Shown here piece by piece: positions 35,294 to 44,547 of a DNA stretch of 46,645 bases (within the stretch, counting starts at the first letter, position 1; the number at the start of each line of letters is the position of its first letter). The DNA is from Bacteroidota bacterium. GTDB lineage: Bacteria; Bacteroidota; Bacteroidia; Chitinophagales; Chitinophagaceae. The stretch lies in the NCBI GenBank assembly GCA_028876495.1, contig JAGWRO010000090.1, positions 92,557-139,201 on the forward strand, given 5' to 3'. The notes beneath the pieces are model-generated. The model worked only from the letters and a program-made list of their open reading frames with translations. It was not told where the DNA came from and searched no databases. The position numbers and the translations under genes are program-made.

Positions 35294-36383
35294 TCGATAA
35301 AATGAATGTTTCCATTGTTAATCCGGGACCAAATGCAGCGCCAAAAATATTGGCCTTTTTATCTTTCTCATGTTCCAAAGAATTCATGATTTCTTTTAGC
35401 ACAAATAAAATCGTGGGCGAAGACATATTGCCATAATCATTCAAAACTTTATATGAAAATTCTAAATCATTTGCAGAAACAATAGTGCATTTTTCAATTG
35501 AAGTTAAAATTCTTTTTCCGCCCGGATGAATACACCAGTGTGAAATGTGGTCCTCATTCATATGGGCATTTTGCAAAGCATTTTGCAGAAGGTGATTAAA
35601 ATCCTGTTCAATTAATTCGGGCACATAGCCGGAAAGTTGCATCAAAAAGCCGGAAGAAGAAAGCTGCCAGCTCATGTGCTCTTTGCCATTAAAACCCACT
35701 TCGCTGTAAAAACTTTTAATCTTTAATCCTTCTGACTTTGCATCGTCATGCATAACTAAAATAGCCGCCGATCCATCGCCGAATAAAAGACTTGCAGCAA
35801 TATTATCTGCAGTAGTTTCTTTTTGAAAATGCAGGGTACAAAGCTCTGTACACACAATAACCACTTTTGCATTGGTGTCACTTTTGCAAAATGAATCAGC
35901 GAGTTTCATTGCATGAATGGCGGCGTAACAACCCATAAAATTGATAGAAGTGCGGAAAATATTTTTAGGCAAATTCATCAATTCCATTATTTGCAAATCC
36001 AAACCCGGAGCGCTCATTCCGGTACAGCTTACTGTTATCAAATGCGTAATTTCTTCCTTTTTTATTTTTTGACCGATACATTTTTCTACCGCAGTTACAG
36101 ATAAGCCAGGAGCTGTTTTGTTGTACCAATCCATTCTCAGTTCCAGGTTCGGAAAGGGTTCTAAATTTTCAGAAGCCGGATAGAATTGCCATTCGCCGGC
36201 ATCAAGACTATAATCGGGCAAAACAGAATACCTTTTTTTGATCGCGCTTTGATGATATAAAAATTTAAGTTTCCGTTTTTCAACCTCATCCATGGCGTAA
36301 ACGTTCTGCATAAAATGCAGAATATCATTTTGTTCATGCCTGTAAGCCGGAAGTGCGGTTGATATGGAAACAATTTTACTCAA
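35286..36383 (-). CDS. Type III polyketide synthase (chalcone synthase-like)
   Basis: A 365-residue homodimeric ketosynthase that condenses malonyl-CoA units on an acyl starter and cyclises the chain to a phloroglucinol, resorcinol or pyrone. The catalytic triad is present: Cys152 in NFMGCYAAIHAMK, His286 in WCIHPGGKRIL, and Asn319 in YGNMSSPTILFVL. The N-terminal segment with SCTGMSAPGLDL is also typical. Its ATG overlaps the stop of the UbiA gene by 4 bases. The starter and number of extensions cannot be read from these residues. Confidence 0.95.
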   Translation of the reverse strand: MSKIVSISTALPAYRHEQNDILHFMQNVYAMDEVEKRKLKFLYHQSAIKKRYSVLPDYSLDAGEWQFYPASENLEPFPNLELRMDWYNKTAPGLSVTAVEKCIGQKIKKEEITHLITVSCTGMSAPGLDLQIMELMNLPKNIFRTSINFMGCYAAIHAMKLADSFCKSDTNAKVVIVCTELCTLHFQKETTADNIAASLLFGDGSAAILVMHDDAKSEGLKIKSFYSEVGFNGKEHMSWQLSSSGFLMQLSGYVPELIEQDFNHLLQNALQNAHMNEDHISHWCIHPGGKRILTSIEKCTIVSANDLEFSYKVLNDYGNMSSPTILFVLKEIMNSLEHEKDKKANIFGAAFGPGLTMETFILSND

Positions 36384-37246
36384 ATGAATTTTAAAATTAA
36401 GAGTGTGATAAATGCCAGGTTTGTAAACACAGAAGCGATTACATTCATTCGCATGGTATTCTTAAAATTTGCTTCACTGTTACTCTTTAAAACTTTTGCA
36501 AACCAGTTAAAAAAATATACGATAATTGGAAGCATAAAGATTTGAAGAATAATAAATTTGAAAATTGCTGCCTTTAAATAAAAATACCAACCTAATGTAA
36601 CAAAAGCCAAAGCATATACAATGCCAGTAAAAATAAAAGTGCCCTTATAGCCCAATTTATAGCTGATCGTGATTACACCATCTTCGTAATCCTCCTTATG
36701 CTGGTAAATTTGTGTAAGCGGATAAAAACCCCCGATGAGCAAGCTAGAAGCTATCAATGCCAAAACGGGAATTTGTAAAGAAAGGTTGCTGCTGGTTCCT
36801 TGATACACTAAAAAAAAAGTTACTGCTCCCTGGAAGATAATTACGATTAGATAACCGATGACAGGATATTTTTTTAGCCGGATCTTTCTATAACTATAAG
36901 CCCTTGAAGCCAGAATGTAGAAAAAAATTCCTATAGAAAAGATGGGCGAAATTGTGAAACTTAACAAAAGCGCCGCCGCATCCATAAAAAGTGTGGTATA
37001 AAACAAAAGCTTTGCAGGCTGCATCGGATTTTGTATGCCACCAACCGGAGTTGTGTCGCGGTCCATATAACTATTGTAACCATTGCTGGCAGGGTAAACC
37101 AATAAATGCAAAATAACGAATACCAGCAGCGCATTCATCCAATTGATATTTTTTACCTGGCTTACCGCAAACCAATACACGGGCATTAAAAAAAAAGAGA
37201 AATGAAAGCGAAGAAGTTGTAAAGTGGATTGAATGTTTTTATTCAC
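36380..37246 (-). CDS. UbiA family prenyltransferase, first gene of the polyketide operon
   Basis: A 288-residue membrane enzyme with about eight or nine hydrophobic spans. It has the first prenyl-diphosphate motif as NGYNSYMDRD (Asn58, Asp62, Asp64) and the second as YQHKEDYEDG near 180-190. UbiA enzymes attach prenyl chains to aromatic or lipid acceptors. The start is GTG at 37246; no ATG is available before the first motif. It begins about 45 bases after the terminator of the pyruvate dehydrogenase E2 gene and opens a chain of overlapping genes, so the aromatic acceptor is probably the polyketide made downstream. Confidence 0.9.
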   Translation of the reverse strand: MNKNIQSTLQLLRFHFSFFLMPVYWFAVSQVKNINWMNALLVFVILHLLVYPASNGYNSYMDRDTTPVGGIQNPMQPAKLLFYTTLFMDAAALLLSFTISPIFSIGIFFYILASRAYSYRKIRLKKYPVIGYLIVIIFQGAVTFFLVYQGTSSNLSLQIPVLALIASSLLIGGFYPLTQIYQHKEDYEDGVITISYKLGYKGTFIFTGIVYALAFVTLGWYFYLKAAIFKFIILQIFMLPIIVYFFNWFAKVLKSNSEANFKNTMRMNVIASVFTNLAFITLLILKFI

Positions 37247-37255
37247 TATTAAATT

Positions 37256-37263
37256 TAAAACTA
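37256..37263 (-). promoter_or_regulatory. Weak -7 box before the prenyltransferase-polyketide operon
   Basis: Leftward TAGTTTTA matches TAnnTTTG in seven of eight positions and ends 10 bases before the GTG start. It sits between the E2-gene terminator and the operon, the only place a promoter fits. The -33 element is just T-rich. Confidence 0.35.
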
Positions 37264-37292
37264 TTTTGTAACACTTATTGTAAATAAAAAAA

Positions 37293-37314
37293 GGTTTACT
37301 GCTTCCAGTAAACC
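37293..37314 (-). terminator. Terminator of the pyruvate dehydrogenase E2 gene
   Basis: GGTTTACTG at 37293-37301 and CAGTAAACC at 37306-37314 form a perfect 9-bp stem with a 4-base loop. Leftward it runs straight into seven T, just after the E2 stop. It separates that gene from the UbiA operon. Confidence 0.88.
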
Positions 37315-37343
37315 CATAAATATTTATGATTTTTATTTTCTAA

Positions 37344-39035
37344 TTACACCAACATCGTAACCGGATTTTCCAAATACTTTTTCACGGTTTGAAGGAAAGC
37401 GGCTCCTACAGCGCCGTCAATGCTCCTGTGATCGCAACTCATCGTTACTTTCATTACATTGGTAACAGCGAAGCCATCGCCTTTTTTCACTACTTTTTCT
37501 TTAATGGCGCCTACCGCAAGTATTGCGCTATCCGGCGGATTGATGATTGCGGTAAATTCATCAATATCCATCATACCGAGATTAGAAATTGTAAATGTAT
37601 TTCCGGTGAATTCTTCCGGCTGAATTTTTTTATTTCTCACTTTCTCATACAACTGGCTTGCATCAGCAGCAATCTGGGAAAGAGATTTTTGATCGGCAAA
37701 ACGAATTACCGGAACAATTAATCCATCAGGAACGGCAACTGCTGATCCAATATGAATATGCTTATTCTGCCGGATAAAATCACCTCTCCAACTGCTGTTT
37801 ACAGCAGGATGCTGGCGAAGCGCCATCGCGCAGGCTTTTATTACCAAATCGTTGAATGAAACTTTTACCGGACTTACTTCATTGATTGCCTTCCGTGAAG
37901 TAATTGAATTGTCCATGTTGATTTCCATCGTCAGATAGAAATGCGGTGCCTGGAATTTGCTTTCTCCCAAACGGCGTGCAATGGTTTTGCGCATTTGCGA
38001 ATTCGGAATGTCCTCATAGCTTTCCTGGCCTATTTGAGTAAAAGGCTGAAGTGGTTTAGCTTCTGCTGCAGCTTTTTTCGTTTCTGCAGGTTTAGGTGCA
38101 GCTGAAGGAACATAAGAATCTACATCTCTTTTTACGATTCTTCCTCCGTCGCCACTACCCTGAACCTGTGATATATCAATTCCTTTTTCTTCTGCTAATT
38201 TTTTAGCGAGAGGTGAAGCTTTTACTCTTCCGCCTTCTGAAGAAGCTTGTGGTGTTACATTATTTTGAGCAGCAGGTTGTGGAGTTGTTTGTTGTGATGG
38301 TGTTTCTTCTGCTTTTTCTTCAGATTTTTGTGGTGTATGTTTTTGAGCTTCTACAAAAGCTTTTACATCTGTTCCGGGTTTTCCAACAATTGCGATAATG
38401 TCGTTTACTTTAGCGGCTTTTCCTGCTTCTACGCCGATGTATAAAAGTGTTCCTTCTTCATAGCCTACTACATCCATAGTGGCTTTATCAGTTTCAACTT
38501 CGGCCAGTGAATCATCTGCATTTACTTTATCACCTACTTTCTTGTTCCATTGAATTATTTTTCCCTCGGTCATGGTGTCGCTCATCAAAGGCATGCGGAT
38601 GACTTTGGCATCCTTGGGCAATTCGGCACTTTTTCCAACTTCAGCAGGTTTATTATCAGATTGTTTTTCCTGGCTTTCAGCAATCGCTTTTTCTTCATTC
38701 TCGTCTTTTTTAGGAAAAACTTCTGAATTCGCTTGCTGGTTATCTCCTGACGGAGTTTTCTTTTTTTCTTCTGCCAACAGGGATTTATAATCTTCTCCTT
38801 TTTTACCTACGATGGCCAGAATTCCTTCAACCGGCACAGCTTTCCCTTTGTCAACACCAATATATAAAAGTGTTCCTTCATTATAACTTTCCAGTTCCAT
38901 CGTTGCTTTGTCTGTTTCCACATCGGCTAAAAGGTCGCCGGGTTTAATTTGATCACCTACTTTCTTGTGCCATTCCACTATCACGCCTTCTGTCATGGTA
39001 TCGCTCATTCGTGGCATTCTAATCGCTTCCGCCAT
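37344..39035 (-). CDS. Pyruvate dehydrogenase E2, dihydrolipoamide acetyltransferase
   Basis: E2 core of the pyruvate dehydrogenase complex, transferring the acetyl group from lipoate to CoA. The 563 residues contain two lipoyl domains with lipoylated Lys43 and Lys184 in matching ETDKATM sequences, each preceded by MSDTMTEG. Pro/Ala/Gln-rich linkers flank an E3-binding domain at about 272-305 (ASPLAKKLAEEKGIDISQV). The catalytic domain ends SCDHRSIDGAVGAAFLQ, with the active His and Asp there. The E1 and E3 genes are not in the window. It is monocistronic by context, with a terminator directly after. Confidence 0.95.
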   Translation of the reverse strand: MAEAIRMPRMSDTMTEGVIVEWHKKVGDQIKPGDLLADVETDKATMELESYNEGTLLYIGVDKGKAVPVEGILAIVGKKGEDYKSLLAEEKKKTPSGDNQQANSEVFPKKDENEEKAIAESQEKQSDNKPAEVGKSAELPKDAKVIRMPLMSDTMTEGKIIQWNKKVGDKVNADDSLAEVETDKATMDVVGYEEGTLLYIGVEAGKAAKVNDIIAIVGKPGTDVKAFVEAQKHTPQKSEEKAEETPSQQTTPQPAAQNNVTPQASSEGGRVKASPLAKKLAEEKGIDISQVQGSGDGGRIVKRDVDSYVPSAAPKPAETKKAAAEAKPLQPFTQIGQESYEDIPNSQMRKTIARRLGESKFQAPHFYLTMEINMDNSITSRKAINEVSPVKVSFNDLVIKACAMALRQHPAVNSSWRGDFIRQNKHIHIGSAVAVPDGLIVPVIRFADQKSLSQIAADASQLYEKVRNKKIQPEEFTGNTFTISNLGMMDIDEFTAIINPPDSAILAVGAIKEKVVKKGDGFAVTNVMKVTMSCDHRSIDGAVGAAFLQTVKKYLENPVTMLV

Positions 39036-39199
39036 AGTATTAATACAGTTTTTATTTGAGAATTGAGCCGTGAAATTAATGCAAAATCACGAAATGGATT
39101 GTATGGGATTTTTTTTCGGATGCATTTTTAAGTCAAAAAGCGAAACCTTTTTTGTCCTTTTAAAACTTAAAATAGAAATCTTATAAAAAAGTTCGTTTA

Positions 39200-40924
39200 C
39201 TATTCTTCCACTTTTTCCAATTCATCCTTTACAAATTCCATCAGGCTTTTTATATTTTCAGGAGAAAAATCAAACTTTAATCCCGCCGCTTTATATAATT
39301 CAGGTAAAGTTTTCGTTCCCCCAAGACTTAAGGCGTTCACATAATTATCTAATGCTTTTTCAGGATTGTTTTTGTATTGCATCCAAAGCCCGATTGCGCC
39401 TAACTGCGCAATTCCATATTCAATATAATAAAACGGAACTTCGTATAAATGCAATTGCTTTTGCCAGCCATTTTCAACATATTTTTCCAAACCTGAGTAA
39501 TCAATAACGCCATCGGAAAATTCTTTGAATATCTCCATCCAACTTTTGGATCTTTCTTCTAAAGTATGATTTGGGTTTTCGTAAATCCAATGTTGAAACT
39601 TATCAATCATTGCAATCCAGGGGAAAAGAGTGATCACACGCTCCAGCTGATGTTCTTTTGCTCTTTTAAGATCTTCTTTATTATCAAAGAAAACATCCCA
39701 ATGGTCCATGGTAAATAGTTCCATAGCCATACTGGCAACTTCGGCAATTTCCATCGGGTAATCTTTAAAAGAACTTAACTCAAGCGAATGGGAAAGAAAT
39801 GATTGAATAGCGTGGCCGCCTTCGTGAACCATAGTAGTAACGTCGTGCATTGATTGGGCGGCATTCATAAAAATAAACGGAGCTCCGGTTTCGACAAGTG
39901 GCATGCTGTAGCCACCAGGCGCTTTGCCGCTCCTGCTTTCCAGGTCAAGATGCTTCATTTCATTCATCTTACGCAGGCAATCGCCAAAAAACGGCCGAAG
40001 CTTTGTAAAGCACTCAATCGTTTTGTCCAACAATTCTTTACCAGTTTCAAAAGGCGTTAATGGTTTTGTGCCTTCAGGCTCGGCCTCCAAATCCCAGGGA
40101 CGAAGATGATCTAATTTTAATTTTTCTTTTTTTCGGACATGAATTTTATTAACCAGGGGAATCACGTGAAGTTTTACCGATTCATGAAAACGAAAAGTAT
40201 CCTCTTTAGTATAATCAAATCTACCGAGTTGTTTGAATTTAAAATCGCGGTAATTTTCAAAACCGGCATTTAGCGCTTCCTGGTTTCTTTTATTGACTAA
40301 TTGTGAGAAAAGGTCATTTAACTGATCTTTATCCTGGTACCTCCTTTCAGCTATTTTTTTATAAACTTCTTCACGCAGTTGCCGGTCGTGGCTTTCAAAA
40401 AATTTAGAAGCGTGTTGTAATGTATACGTCTTGCCATTAACATCAACTGCCATCTGGCCGGTAATCATTCCATATTTTTGTTGTAATACAGCAATTTCTG
40501 ATTCGATCGGAATATTTTCTTCCCGGAAAAGCTCAATGCTTTTTTTGATCGAGCGCAGGTAAGTAAAATATTTTTCCTTATCTAACTCATTTATATAAGG
40601 CGAGTTTACCAGTTTTTTATTCAGTTCAAAAGCATAGGGTTGAATGTGCGGCTGTATTTCAAGTACAAAAAAATTGAAAGATTCTTCGAGTTCTTTATTG
40701 GTCGTGTCACAGGTCATTCTTATCTGGCGCCAGCAAATATCTTCGCTCACAGCGGCTTCCATCTCACTAATGTCTTTAAACCATTGCTCAAGTTCTTCCT
40801 TTGAATTGATGGGTCTCTCTAAAAGTTCTTTAAAGTAGGGCTCGATAGTTTTCCAATCGGTAATAGTAAGATCCTGTGGTATATAATGCCTTTCTAATTT
40901 TTGTATGTCGGCAGACTCGTTCAT
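39200..40924 (-). CDS. M3 family oligoendopeptidase (PepF-like)
   Basis: A 574-residue cytoplasmic zinc metallopeptidase of family M3. The catalytic motif HEGGH is at 367-371 in TTMVHEGGHAIQSFLSH; the third zinc ligand is a Glu in MEIAEVASMAMEL near 392-395. Long helical stretches before the motif are the M3 lid. Such enzymes cut short peptides of roughly 5-20 residues. No signal peptide is seen. It lies alone, with a short heptamer repeat in its upstream region. Confidence 0.93.
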   Translation of the reverse strand: MNESADIQKLERHYIPQDLTITDWKTIEPYFKELLERPINSKEELEQWFKDISEMEAAVSEDICWRQIRMTCDTTNKELEESFNFFVLEIQPHIQPYAFELNKKLVNSPYINELDKEKYFTYLRSIKKSIELFREENIPIESEIAVLQQKYGMITGQMAVDVNGKTYTLQHASKFFESHDRQLREEVYKKIAERRYQDKDQLNDLFSQLVNKRNQEALNAGFENYRDFKFKQLGRFDYTKEDTFRFHESVKLHVIPLVNKIHVRKKEKLKLDHLRPWDLEAEPEGTKPLTPFETGKELLDKTIECFTKLRPFFGDCLRKMNEMKHLDLESRSGKAPGGYSMPLVETGAPFIFMNAAQSMHDVTTMVHEGGHAIQSFLSHSLELSSFKDYPMEIAEVASMAMELFTMDHWDVFFDNKEDLKRAKEHQLERVITLFPWIAMIDKFQHWIYENPNHTLEERSKSWMEIFKEFSDGVIDYSGLEKYVENGWQKQLHLYEVPFYYIEYGIAQLGAIGLWMQYKNNPEKALDNYVNALSLGGTKTLPELYKAAGLKFDFSPENIKSLMEFVKDELEKVEE

Positions 40925-40974
40925 TTTTATTGAATATTTAGAAATACAGATTTTATAAATTGCTCAATCCTCTC

Positions 40975-40995
40975 CTGATACCCGATACCTGATAC
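40975..40995. repeat. Three tandem 7-base units between the DUF5606 and M3 genes
   Basis: Three head-to-tail copies of a 7-base unit (CTGATAC, CCGATAC, CTGATAC) occur at 40975-40995, between the stop of the DUF5606 gene and the M3 peptidase start. Such heptamer runs can be slippage products. Confidence 0.7.
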
Positions 40996-40998
40996 TTT

Positions 40999-41508
40999 CT
41001 ACTTCACACCTCTGCTTTCAATTTTGCGGGGTTTTGCCTGTTGAGGTTTGGCTGTTTTTACATTTTCCACATGAGCAGGTTTTGTGGATTTGGCTTCAGG
41101 TGCTGCTTCCTTCTCTTCTTCTGTTTTTACTTTAATATCAATTTTATTTTTGTCGATGATATGAAACCATTTTATCATCTTTTTCATATCACTCACATAT
41201 ACCCTGTCAAAATCAAGATCAGGATAAACTTTTTCAAAATAAGCTTTTAATATTTTTCCATCAGCATTGGCTTCAGGTACTTTTTCTTTACTTTCTTTCA
41301 TTGCTTCAAATAATTCTGCAAGCGTGGTATTATCTTTTGTGGTATATACTTCAATACTTTCAAGGTGCGAAAAATTGTGCTGCCGACTGCTTACGAATTT
41401 GGTGATATTATCTTCTAAAGATCTTACTACCGCTCCATCAGATTTTGATGATAATAATTCAAACAAACCCGGTAATCCTGTTACTGAAACTAACTTATTA
41501 TACTCCAT
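40999..41508 (-). CDS. DUF5606 family protein
   Basis: A 169-residue soluble protein of a family typical of Bacteroidota. Residues 1-58 form a small SH3-like start (LVSVTGLPGLFELLSSKSDG), residues 60-125 a helical part (TLAELFEAMKESKEKV, SDMKKMIKWFHII), and the C-terminal 40 residues are a Lys/Pro/Ala-rich tail (KPAHVENVKTAKPQQAKPRK). The tail is compatible with RNA or protein binding; function unknown. It is divergent from the outer-membrane barrel gene at 41656. Confidence 0.85.
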   Translation of the reverse strand: MEYNKLVSVTGLPGLFELLSSKSDGAVVRSLEDNITKFVSSRQHNFSHLESIEVYTTKDNTTLAELFEAMKESKEKVPEANADGKILKAYFEKVYPDLDFDRVYVSDMKKMIKWFHIIDKNKIDIKVKTEEEKEAAPEAKSTKPAHVENVKTAKPQQAKPRKIESRGVK

Positions 41509-41601
41509 AATATTATTTTAATTTTTGGGAGTGCAAGATAATTGAAATGATTTTTAGTTTCCGTTAACAAAAAATAAAAGTCGTTTTCTAAAAAGTGATG
41601 A

Positions 41602-41629
41602 ACGGTACGCAGGTTTCCTATAATACCGT
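41602..41629. promoter_or_regulatory. Inverted repeat between divergent DUF5606 and barrel genes
   Basis: ACGGTA at 41602-41607 and TACCGT at 41624-41629 are inverted with a 16-base gap, about two helical turns centre to centre. This arrangement could be a dimer operator for the rightward sigma-factor operon, or chance. Confidence 0.35.
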
Positions 41630-41655
41630 CGTCCAATATTTAATTAATCATTTTT

Positions 41656-44529
41656 ATGTTCAGAAATTTATTCGTTTGTTTTTTTGCCCTCTTCCTTTCA
41701 TTCGGTTTGAGTGCGCAATCCGTAACAGGAATAGTAGAGGACGCAGCAACCAATATGCCTGTTTCTAATGCAACCATAAAACTGGCAGGCGCTGATTCAT
41801 CAGAAGCCCCCATGTTAACGGTAAGCGGTGCAAAAGGCAATTTTACTTTTGATGGTGTTTCTAATGGAACCTATACTTTAACGGTTACTTCTGTAGGTTA
41901 TGCTGCTCAAAACAAGCCTGTTACAGTAATTGATCAAAATGTAAATCTCAAAATCAATATTTCAAAAAGAGCTGAAACATTATCAACTGTTTTCATTAAC
42001 GGCGCTCCTCCTCCTGTAAAACAAAATGGCGATACACTTGATTATGCAGCAAATCAGTATAAAGTGAATCCCGATGCTACCAGCGAAGATCTGATAAAAA
42101 AAATGCCAGGCATTACCGTAGATAAACAAACCGGGGCAGTTACTGCGCAAGGTGAAACTGTGCAAAAAGTAACCGTTGATGGAAGGGATTTCTTTGGAAA
42201 TGATGCCACTGCCACTTTACGAAACCTGCCTGCTGAAGTGGTTGATAAAATCCAGGTATTTGATAAGTTAAGCGATCAGGCGCAGCTTACAGGCTTCGAT
42301 GATGGGAATACTACCAAAGCGATTAATATAGTTACCAAAAAAGATATGCGTAACGGAAACTTTGGACGTATTTATGGAGGCTATGGAACAGATGACAGGT
42401 ACAGCGGTGGAGGAAATGTGAGTTTTTTCAACAATGACAGGAGGATTTCTTTGCTAGGGTTATTTAATAATGTAAATCAACAAAATTTTTCTTCACAGGA
42501 TTTGATTGGCGCCACAAACGGTGGCGGCAGACGTGGTGGTGGCGGAGGCGGAAATTTCAGGGGCGGATCTTCTTCTAATTTTATGGTTGGCCCTCAAAGC
42601 GGAATTGCCAAAACAAATGCCTTTGGCGTAAATTATAGTGATGCCTGGGGAAAGAAAATTGATGTGACCGGAAGTTATTTTTTTAATAACAGCAATACCA
42701 CTAACAATCAAACCATTAATCAGCAGAATTTTATTACAAAAGATTCTTCTCAATACTATGATGAGAATACCATTTCTGATACAAAAAATTATAATAACCG
42801 CGTAAATTTCCGGCTTACTTATCGGATCGATTCAAGTAATACAATTATTGCCACCTCCAATCTGAATTTTCAGAAAAACAATTCTATCAATTTGGTGAAG
42901 GGGGTTAATTACCTGGACGAATTAAAGCAAAATATTTTAAGCAAAACTGAAAATGATTTAAATAGTAACACCGATGGTAATAGTTTAAGTAACATGTTGT
43001 TGATTCGGCATGCCTTCTCAAAAAGGGGCAGAAGTATTTCATTGGGTATTTTTCAATCTTCCAATAACAGGAACGGCCAAAACTTTTTAGATGCATATAA
43101 CAGTTATTATAAACCTACTCTCAGAGAGGACACAGTAAAACAACTTTCTAACCAGAAAAGTCTTACGAATCAATATAGGTTTAGTTTGGAATATACAGAA
43201 CCAATTGCTGCGAAAACCCAAATGCAAATCAACTACAGCCCGTCTTTTCAAACCAGCAGGGCAGACCAGGAAACTTCCGGTTTTGATAATGGTTCTTCAA
43301 AATATTCTATATTGGATACAAGTCTTAGTAACAAATTTGATAATACTTACAATACGCAAAATGCAGGCGTTACTTTTCGGCATGGCGACAGGAATAATAT
43401 GATTGCAGGCGGCATATCTTACCAATACAGTGAATTAAAAAGCGACCAGGTTTTTCCTCAAACGTCCCGTATTGATAATACATACAGCAATTTCCTGGCG
43501 CATGTATTTTCAAGATTTAAACTATCTTCAAAAAGTAACCTTAGGATTATTTATCGTGGTTCTGTAAGTCCACCTTCTGTAAACCAATTGCAGAATGTGA
43601 TCAATAATACCAGCCAGTTTTTTTACACAACTGGAAATCCTGATCTACAGCAACAATACACCAACAATCTTATTACCCGTTATACATACACGAACAGTGT
43701 GAAAGGTCAAAGTTTTTTCGCAAATATTTTTCTGCAGAACATTAATAACTATGTAACTAACGCCACTTACACAGCGGCCCATGATTCAGCCCTTACCAAT
43801 TCTGTTATATTGTACAAAGGGTCTCAACTATCAAAACCGGTAAACATGAACGGTTATGTGAATGCCCGTTCGTTCTTTACTTTTGGGATGCCACTTAAGT
43901 TTATAAAATCAAATATAAATCTGAATGCAGGCCTGAGCTATGCTAAACAACCTGGGTTGATCAATAATGTTGAAAATATTTCCAATGCTTATAATTATAA
44001 TTTAGGTGCGGTTTTTTCGAGCAATATCAGCGAGTACATTGACTTTGACTTATCCTATTCAGCCAATATTAACACGGTAAAAAATACCATTCAGCCCAAT
44101 TTGAATAACAATTATTTTACTCAATCAATCGGAATTAACACCAACTTTTTAACCAAAAAGGGGTTGTTTTTAAATAATGATATTTCCAATGAATCTTACA
44201 AAGGATTAACCGATGGGTTTAATCAGAATTATTGGTTGTGGAATATCGCGATCGGTCAAAAATTTTTAAAGAACCAGGATGGCGAATTAAAATTATCAGT
44301 GTTTGATCTTTTGAAACAAAATAAAAGTATTACCAGAGATGTAACTGAATCTTATGTGCAGGATCAGACAAACCAGGTGTTGCAACAATATTTTATGCTG
44401 ACATTTACTTACAAATTGAAGACTTTTGGGAAAGGGAAGCCGGTAAATAATGCTGAAAGAGAACGGGACTTCCATAGATTTGGGGGCTTTGGCGGGCCTC
44501 CTCGTGGCCCTGGTGGACCTCAACTTTAG
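41656..44529 (+). CDS. Outer-membrane beta-barrel protein with carboxypeptidase-regulatory-like and plug-like domains
   Basis: A 957-residue outer-membrane protein. Signal peptide at 1-20. Residues 21-110 are a CarboxypepD_reg-like beta sandwich (VTGIVEDAATNMPVSNATI). Residues 120-230 resemble the TonB-receptor plug (SEDLIKKMPGITV, VTVDGRDFFGNDA). The rest is a barrel of the OMP_b-brl_3 kind. A glycine-rich loop near 289-306 (GGGRRGGGGGGNFRGG) and a Gly/Pro-rich end (GGFGGPPRGPGG) are unusual. No clear TonB box. Eighteen bases separate it from the ECF sigma gene, so the two probably form one operon; substrate unknown. Confidence 0.9.
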   Translation: MFRNLFVCFFALFLSFGLSAQSVTGIVEDAATNMPVSNATIKLAGADSSEAPMLTVSGAKGNFTFDGVSNGTYTLTVTSVGYAAQNKPVTVIDQNVNLKINISKRAETLSTVFINGAPPPVKQNGDTLDYAANQYKVNPDATSEDLIKKMPGITVDKQTGAVTAQGETVQKVTVDGRDFFGNDATATLRNLPAEVVDKIQVFDKLSDQAQLTGFDDGNTTKAINIVTKKDMRNGNFGRIYGGYGTDDRYSGGGNVSFFNNDRRISLLGLFNNVNQQNFSSQDLIGATNGGGRRGGGGGGNFRGGSSSNFMVGPQSGIAKTNAFGVNYSDAWGKKIDVTGSYFFNNSNTTNNQTINQQNFITKDSSQYYDENTISDTKNYNNRVNFRLTYRIDSSNTIIATSNLNFQKNNSINLVKGVNYLDELKQNILSKTENDLNSNTDGNSLSNMLLIRHAFSKRGRSISLGIFQSSNNRNGQNFLDAYNSYYKPTLREDTVKQLSNQKSLTNQYRFSLEYTEPIAAKTQMQINYSPSFQTSRADQETSGFDNGSSKYSILDTSLSNKFDNTYNTQNAGVTFRHGDRNNMIAGGISYQYSELKSDQVFPQTSRIDNTYSNFLAHVFSRFKLSSKSNLRIIYRGSVSPPSVNQLQNVINNTSQFFYTTGNPDLQQQYTNNLITRYTYTNSVKGQSFFANIFLQNINNYVTNATYTAAHDSALTNSVILYKGSQLSKPVNMNGYVNARSFFTFGMPLKFIKSNINLNAGLSYAKQPGLINNVENISNAYNYNLGAVFSSNISEYIDFDLSYSANINTVKNTIQPNLNNNYFTQSIGINTNFLTKKGLFLNNDISNESYKGLTDGFNQNYWLWNIAIGQKFLKNQDGELKLSVFDLLKQNKSITRDVTESYVQDQTNQVLQQYFMLTFTYKLKTFGKGKPVNNAERERDFHRFGGFGGPPRGPGGPQL

Positions 44530-44547
44530 CATTTAAATATTTTTGCT

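Noticed and set aside
42490-42580. Glycine-rich loop in the barrel protein considered as a repeat insertion or frame error
   Set aside because: The frame remains open on both sides with normal barrel sequence, so it is a loop of the protein.
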